DNA from: Cornus controversa
Lineage: Eukaryota > Streptophyta > Magnoliopsida > Cornales > Cornaceae
Assembly: GCA_026545225.1 (NCBI GenBank)
Contig: CM048849.1
Location: forward strand, 45,656,336 to 45,720,335
DNA length: 64,000 nt
Reading direction: 5' to 3'
Shown here: positions 59,093 through 64,000 of the stretch, piece by piece
How positions within the stretch are numbered: position 1 is the first letter of the stretch
Layout: every line of letters begins with the position of its first letter
Notes under the pieces: model-generated
What the model saw: only the letters and a program-made list of their open reading frames with translations
What the model was told of the DNA's origin: nothing
The model's database searches: none
Program-made: the position numbers and the translations under genes

Positions 59093-61134
59093 GTCATGGT
59101 ACACTGGGTTTGATTAATCCCAGTAGAACCAAACATGGATTAAGACCATATTTCTCGCATTGCACCAAACACCAACTTGGCCTCTAATTTCTTCGCCACA
59201 GTTTCGCCAAAGTTCAATTAGAGAAGAAAAGCATATATACACACATATATTCTGATATATATCACTTTCCAAAATCCCCAATTACAGCAAATCAAATCCC
59301 AATTCCATCCCAAAATCCTGAAACCACCAGCAACTCTCCATTTTGCGATCTGCCACTTTTGCCAAGAAATCAACCCCATGTTGACCACTCACTGACCTTG
59401 AAATTTTTGGGGGGTTTCTCATGCTCAGCTTTCTAAATTCTGCAAATCCACATCCCAATACACCCAATTACGGCATTCAAAATTATGCAATTGCATGCTG
59501 AAAACCACTTATTAATTATTAACCATTTGATTCATATCAACATTTCATAGTTTCTCACATGTCATCTAAGCTTCATATATTGCTCACATATATGTACGTA
59601 TACATATATATAGATCCTTATACACAGGCGGTGACAATCAATACCCAACCGAAATTACAGGTTCATAACTCAAGTTGATTTTAAGATTATTTGAGAAATT
59701 AACCCAAGTAACAAATGGGGCTGCAAAATGAACAAAATGAAGAGATATCAGCTACTTCCACCTGGACTTGGCGGTGTGAGTGAGCCAAAATTTGGAAAAA
59801 AGAAAAAAGAAAACAGATAGGGGTAGCTTTGTCAAAATATAATTGGTTAAAATGGTCATTTTACTATTTCAAGGGTAGTTTTGGTATTTTGAAAGTATTG
59901 AATGACGACAGGGGAGGCCGGAGATATTTGGACAAACCTCAAGAGAGGTTGACTATCAGTTAGCAAAAAGTCTCAGCCAAGCGATAACAAGGCAAAACCT
60001 CAAGGGAGGTTTCACCCTTAAATTTTATCTCTTGTCAAAACACTTGTCAGTGAATCATAAGAGTTGCTTGAGAGAAGTATCTCAAAGCTAAATCATAGTG
60101 GATTCCATGTACAAATGAAACTAAGCGCATATTGGTGTAGAATATCAGCCAAAGCGAATGATCTCTGAGTATATAATGAAATCATATAATGTGAAGATCA
60201 ATGTTATATCTTAAGGCCTAATTTACAGTGTATGACTTTCACACGATTGATAATTGTCTTTATCTTATTGCAGATTGTACAATGTCTACTATCTGTTGAG
60301 GGCATTAATGTCAATGCGATTAACAAGGCTGGGGAAACCCCACTTGACATTGCAGAAAAGTCTGGAACTCCAGAACTTGTCACAGTCTTAAGAGAAGCAG
60401 GGGCCACCCATTCTGCAGATCACGGTAAACCCCCCAATCCAGCAAAGCAGCTCAAGCAGACTGTCAGTGACATAAAACATGACGTTCGGTCTCAACTCCA
60501 ACAGACCCGTCAAACCGGTGTCAGGGTTCGGAAAATTGCAAGTAAATTAAAGAAGCTCCACATCAGTGGGCTCAACAATGCCATAAACTCAGCGACTGTT
60601 GTCGCTGTTCTCATTGCTACTGTTGCTTTTGCAGCCATCTTCACTGTACCTGGCCAGTACGTCGAGGAGAAAACAGAAGGTTTTTCACTTGGGCAAGCCC
60701 ACATAGCGAAAAATGCAGCTTTCATAATTTTCATTGTGTTTGACAGTTTGGCTTTATTCATCTCCCTGGCTGTTGTTGTAGTCCAGACATCTGTGGTCGT
60801 GATAGAAGAGAAGGCAAAGAGGCAACTCATGTTTGTGATAAACAAGGTCATGTGGTTGGCTTGTCTCTGTATTTCAATTGCTTTCATTTCTCTCACCTAT
60901 GTTGTGGTGGGTCCAAAAGAAAGGTGGCTTGCCGTGGCTGCAACAGTAATTGGTAGCACAATCATGCTCACTACAATTGGCTCGATGTGCTATTGCGTCA
61001 TTCGGGGAAGGTTGGACTCAAAAAAGTTGAGGAATATAAAGAGAGGTGAGACCTTGTCCCGTTCTTTCTCAATGTCTATGGCATCAGATACTGAGATTCT
61101 GAACGAAAAATACAAAAGGATGTATGCACTTTAA
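55045..61134 (+). CDS. Ankyrin-repeat PGG-domain membrane protein (At5g02620/ITN1-like), 3 exons
   Basis: The exons 55045-55498, 56897-57312 and 60274-61134 give 576 aa. The N-terminus has five 'MEKQxSFR'-type repeats (residues 1-49) and a basic 'GERKKSKESPGKRGDSPLH' entry into the ankyrin domain. Ankyrin repeats run from about 62 to 335. A linker 'NPAKQLKQTVSDIKHDV' leads into the PGG domain with four predicted membrane segments (about 395-415, 438-465, 482-502 and 507-533), and the C-terminus ends 'KRMYAL'. Family members sit in membranes; ITN1 is tied to salt and ABA responses, but this protein's own role is unknown. The closest remembered relative is Arabidopsis At5g02620 (about 520 aa), and the extra length here is mainly N-terminal. 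Start 55045 was chosen because MEKQ opens relatives; 55039 (MIMEKQ) is possible. Exon 2 ends in 'KKAKGRTQ', about two residues longer than relatives. Confidence 0.93.
56127..56290 (-). mobile_element. Au-like SINE in intron 1 of the ankyrin gene
   Basis: On the minus strand it reads 'ggaccttggtgcaacagtaa' (A-box) and 'ggtcacgagtttgccggaga' (B-box). It continues into 'ggctgcatacatctgaccct', matching the layout of the plant Au SINE family. It is about 160 bp, and its tail is hard to place. Confidence 0.75.
58534..60017. mobile_element. MULE-like non-autonomous element in intron 2 of the ankyrin gene
   Basis: The imperfect terminal inverted repeats extend about 65 bp: 'gggtgaatatatttgacctc' on the left, and 'gggtgaaacctcccttgagg' from the right end when reverse-complemented. 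Both carry 'tttgcctt.tt..tc..ggctgaRac'. The flanks are identical 9-bp 'ttaaatttt' (58525-58533 and 60018-60026). The 1.48-kb body includes a (TA)n tract (59050-59089). No transposase was seen. It explains half of the 3-kb intron. Confidence 0.88.
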
Positions 61135-62876
61135 GAGCAAATGAAATTCAGGAGCAGCGAAAAAGAAGATTGGTTGACCTTCTGTTCATCTATATATATC
61201 TTGCAGCAAGTAGTTGCTGTTCTGCTCTCGTGACTGCAGTTCCGTTGTAGATTTGAGCCTTTCTTGGTTCAGTAACTTAGGTGAAGATATTATAGTCACC
61301 TTGGTTCTCTTCACCTGTTGAATCTTCCATAGTAATAATGTTGTGAAGAGGTCATCCTATCCAAATATTAGCTGGTTGATTGAGGATTTACACATTGGAT
61401 TGGAAGTCAGAAGAGGCCTGAGGGTACCAATTACTGATATGATATCCTTCTCTGGAATGTCTATATCTAAGCCACTTCTGTGAGAAAATGTTGTATTGAC
61501 ATATGATGATGATAAATAATATATATATATCAAGTTCATTTTCTCCAACCACTATTTTCTGTTAGTTTGATTTGGTAAGATTTGACTGTCACATTACATT
61601 TTACTCAAGTGGGAGAGTAATGTTATCAAGTAGCAGGGATTGTGAAGTAGAATTTTCTAATAACATTCTTCTCTGATATAATTTGAGTTTATGGATCAGA
61701 TTCATGGATAGGTTGGATTTTTTGGAGTGGTTTAATGTTTAATGAGTGAATTGATGCCCACAGTGATAAAGGCCTTCTGAGTTGTGACTCAGCCATTTGT
61801 GAACAGCCGTTCCCTAACTAGGGCTTAGTTCTCACACATGGCAAATCAATCACTCACAGCAATATGGTATTAAACGACACCTTAATCATTTGAGCAATTT
61901 ATAATTTTATTATTAACATATTTTTTATTCAGCAATATATTTCTCTTACACACGGGCAATATAGTAATTTTACCTTCTTGAAGATAGCATGGTAAGAAGT
62001 AATGTGTAATTTATTTTTTATTTTTATATGTAGAAGAAGGGGTTATATGCCAAAAATACATTTGAGGGAGTTATGTGCCCAAAAGGTAATGTAATTTTCC
62101 TGCATGTAGATCTAGGTTTTTTTGGTACAAGTATGTGGATCATCCAAAATTACTCATGAAATTCAACAGCATTAGCAGAATCCAATTGGCTGGGTCTCAG
62201 AACTTGAAGACTATTTTTGACCTGTTTGGTAAAGCTGGGTAATGTTGTTGTTTTTCTTTTTCTTGAAAAATGAAAATTGAAAAGCGGCTGTGCGGTCATT
62301 TCCATAAGAATATATTTAGTAACGTCAGTTTTTTAACATTGCTACAAACCCTTAAAAATGAAAATTAGAACTAGTAACTTCATTTTAAAACTTTCAACTT
62401 ATGCCTAATCGGTTCTTAACATTTTACCATTGTTTTTATTTTTTTTTTAAATGAAAACGTGTTTCTTGCTTTGGCTTCTCATTTTTTTGGAAATGACGAG
62501 ACAAAACAAAAAATGTCCAGTTACCAAACAGGCCCTTGCTTGTTCAAAAATTAGTCAGCTTCCTTCTGCTGCTTGTAATATTTCCTTTTCTTTACATTAT
62601 TGAACAGTCAGTTTGTCCAAGAAAATTACAATGTGCATTTGACTAGAAAGAATACAGTTAAAGAATTAACAGTTAAAAAAAAAATTGGACCTGATACTAA
62701 ACATAAGAAATGATTTATGAATGAATTAAATCTGTACCATGAGTATTTACATCAAGAGGCTGACCAGCGTAGTCAAAGATGAAAATGAATCTTGGCATCA
62801 GATAGCATTCCCAGAAAGCTACCTCTTTCATGTGATGCCATCCATTTCTGCCGAATATTCAGTCTTTGTTGTACCT
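61135..62876. other. Intergenic space between convergent genes
   Basis: This holds the 3' untranslated regions of the ankyrin gene (plus) and the phosphatase gene (minus) plus a MITE candidate. A clear poly(A) site could not be assigned. No further gene was seen. Confidence 0.55.
62219..62537. mobile_element. Candidate MITE with 'cctgtttggtaa' ends
   Basis: The left end 'gacctgtttggtaaagct' and the reverse-complemented right end 'gggcctgtttggtaactg' are inverted repeats about 320 bp apart. Words such as 'aaaatgaaaa' and 'ttttcat' recur inside. No clear target duplication was read. Confidence 0.55.
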
Positions 62877-63227
62877 TCAAGGACCACGCAGACTTCGAAA
62901 GTCGTCATCGGAATCTGAGACATCGCTAAAGTGCCGAAGCCGGCCATGGGAACTTCCATGACTTCTTCTAGAACTGTTACCCCTTGAATCATTGTGAACT
63001 GCCTTGGCCGAGAAGCAATGACGAACAAGAATTTGATGGCTTCTGGTCTCAGTGGAGCGATTGCCTCGTACAATGACCGACAAAATCACTTCCTTATCTC
63101 GGGTGTCTTCATTCCACCAGCTTTGTGGGATCCCATCCACACACTTCTCTAGGGTGTGGAAATCTTCATGATGTATTGAGACCTCGAAAAATTGATCTGG
63201 GTTGATTATGCCAGCTGCTGGTGTGAC
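62877..63227 (-). CDS. FRA3: FRA3-like type II inositol polyphosphate 5-phosphatase, last coding exon (partial)
   Basis: A 116-residue C-terminal exon, read from an AG acceptor just right of 63227, begins '[16 protein letters not shown]'. It contains 'HHEDFHTLE', 'DGIPQSWW' and 'DTRDKEV', then 'RVHC'-like 'LVRHCFSAK', and ends with a Ser/Arg/Asp-rich tail before TGA. This matches the C-terminal (MSP-like) end of plant FRA3-type phosphatases as I remember them. Those carry WD40 repeats and a 5-phosphatase domain upstream and remove the 5-phosphate from inositol phosphates and phosphoinositides. FRA3 in Arabidopsis affects secondary walls and actin. The WD40 and catalytic exons would lie beyond the right edge, so activity cannot be judged. 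Confidence 0.82.
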   Translation of the reverse strand, partial: VTPAAGIINPDQFFEVSIHHEDFHTLEKCVDGIPQSWWNEDTRDKEVILSVIVRGNRSTETRSHQILVRHCFSAKAVHNDSRGNSSRRSHGSSHGRLRHFSDVSDSDDDFRSLRGP

Positions 63228-64000
63228 CTAAACAACAAATACAAAAAGAGTTTAGCTATCATAGTGGGCAAGGACAACAAAGCTTCCTTGTGAGTAACAT
63301 TGCAGTGTCTCCGAGAGAGACCCAACATTTCCCTAAAACTAATAAGAGTGCTATAGCAGTATCATTGATATATCACACACAAAACCTATGACTAGCACTG
63401 TTAAAACCCGAGCACATAAAGAATTTTCGAATTGTGTCTGTTTGACTGCATAATAAGATCGAAAATATATATTCAGTAAAGCAAGTTTTATTACGAACTC
63501 CAGATGATGAATGTCTAATAGTTAGTGCTATAGCTCAAACTTTGGAAGTATAGTGTCATAACTCTCTTTAAGATGAGCTTCTCCCAAGTATACTTCAAGC
63601 ACTTGGCAAATCAGCCACACGGACAAGCAGATTTAGCAAGCAACTTTGAGAGGTAAAGATCTCCTGAAGGTTTATTGTCTAGAAATGGATGGTGTAGATC
63701 AAACCGTGGAACTATGGCGTGATTACTCTCAATATTGAGCTTCTCCAAAATACTTGGTGATTCAGCCATTGCTTGTTTATTTTTTATATGGAGATTAACA
63801 AGCACAGCTTAGAAATCTCTTCTAGATAGAAAAATGACAATGGTGGATAAAGCATTTAACAGGCTGGTTCAATTAAGTAATACCGCACAACAATTTGCAT
63901 GAGTGCAGTAGTGAATTTCTCTCCCCTGAAAAAACACCCTATTTATGTTTGTAAATGGATTTCCAAAAGTATTGAACAAGTGCTGGAACATTCCCTAGTG
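63228..64000 (-). other. Intron of the FRA3-like gene (truncated by the window)
   Basis: It starts at the acceptor of the last exon. No upstream exon was recognised in the remaining 773 bp. Two diverged copies of a segment of about 75 bp ('gagcttctccMaa..tacttg' ... 'attcagccaY') lie at about 63535-63620 and 63690-63770. Confidence 0.6.

Noticed and set aside
63611-63805. A 64-codon minus-strand frame next to the FRA3-like exon
   Set aside because: It does not match the expected upstream FRA3 sequence and overlaps a local repeat, so it is treated as intron.

Overview
The window is AT-rich nuclear DNA of a flowering plant, most likely a eudicot. It has GT-AG introns, plant-type gene families (a GH28 exopolygalacturonase pair, a PGG-type ankyrin membrane protein and a FRA3-like phosphatase), many non-autonomous DNA transposons, tRNA-headed SINEs and long (TA)n tracts. 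The species cannot be named from the sequence. Only four protein-coding loci are supported; nearly everything else is repeat-derived.

Layout. Positions 1-4840 are a gene-free left flank with a probable LTR fragment, a 175-bp tandem repeat and a TIR element. Positions 4841-29556 (copy A, 24.7 kb) and 29557-49055 (copy B, 19.5 kb) are head-to-tail copies of one segmental duplication whose junctions can be read directly. Each copy carries one complete four-exon exopolygalacturonase gene on the minus strand near its left end (5289-8542 and 29996-33240), followed by about 16-21 kb of repeat-rich, gene-free DNA. Positions 49056-54089 are a gene-free right flank. Positions 54090-61134 hold the promoter and three exons of an ankyrin-repeat/PGG membrane protein on the plus strand. 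Positions 62877-63227 are the last coding exon of a FRA3-like inositol polyphosphate 5-phosphatase on the minus strand, which runs off the right edge.

The main story is how the tandem duplication arose and then diverged. Both polygalacturonases keep identical exon lengths and every catalytic motif and differ at about 15 of 395 residues, so both look functional. Their surroundings have been remodelled separately. Copy A alone has a CACTA-like end, a TTA-flanked Harbinger-like element filled with a 1.5-kb GGT-type minisatellite, several MITEs and a nested 1.5-kb tandem duplication. Copy B alone has a 0.93-kb element with a perfect 9-bp target duplication, an inverted-repeat insertion and a local duplication in its first intron. 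Elements in both copies (for example the 1.5-kb MULE-like element at 17102 and 42022) predate the duplication, so the locus is a relative-dating record of transposition.

The genes do not form a pathway or operon. The polygalacturonases act in the cell wall on pectin, the ankyrin protein is a predicted membrane signalling protein, and the phosphatase belongs to phosphoinositide signalling. I found no rRNA, no genuine tRNA gene and no CRISPR array, and no evidence of a wholly new protein system. The unusual content is structural.
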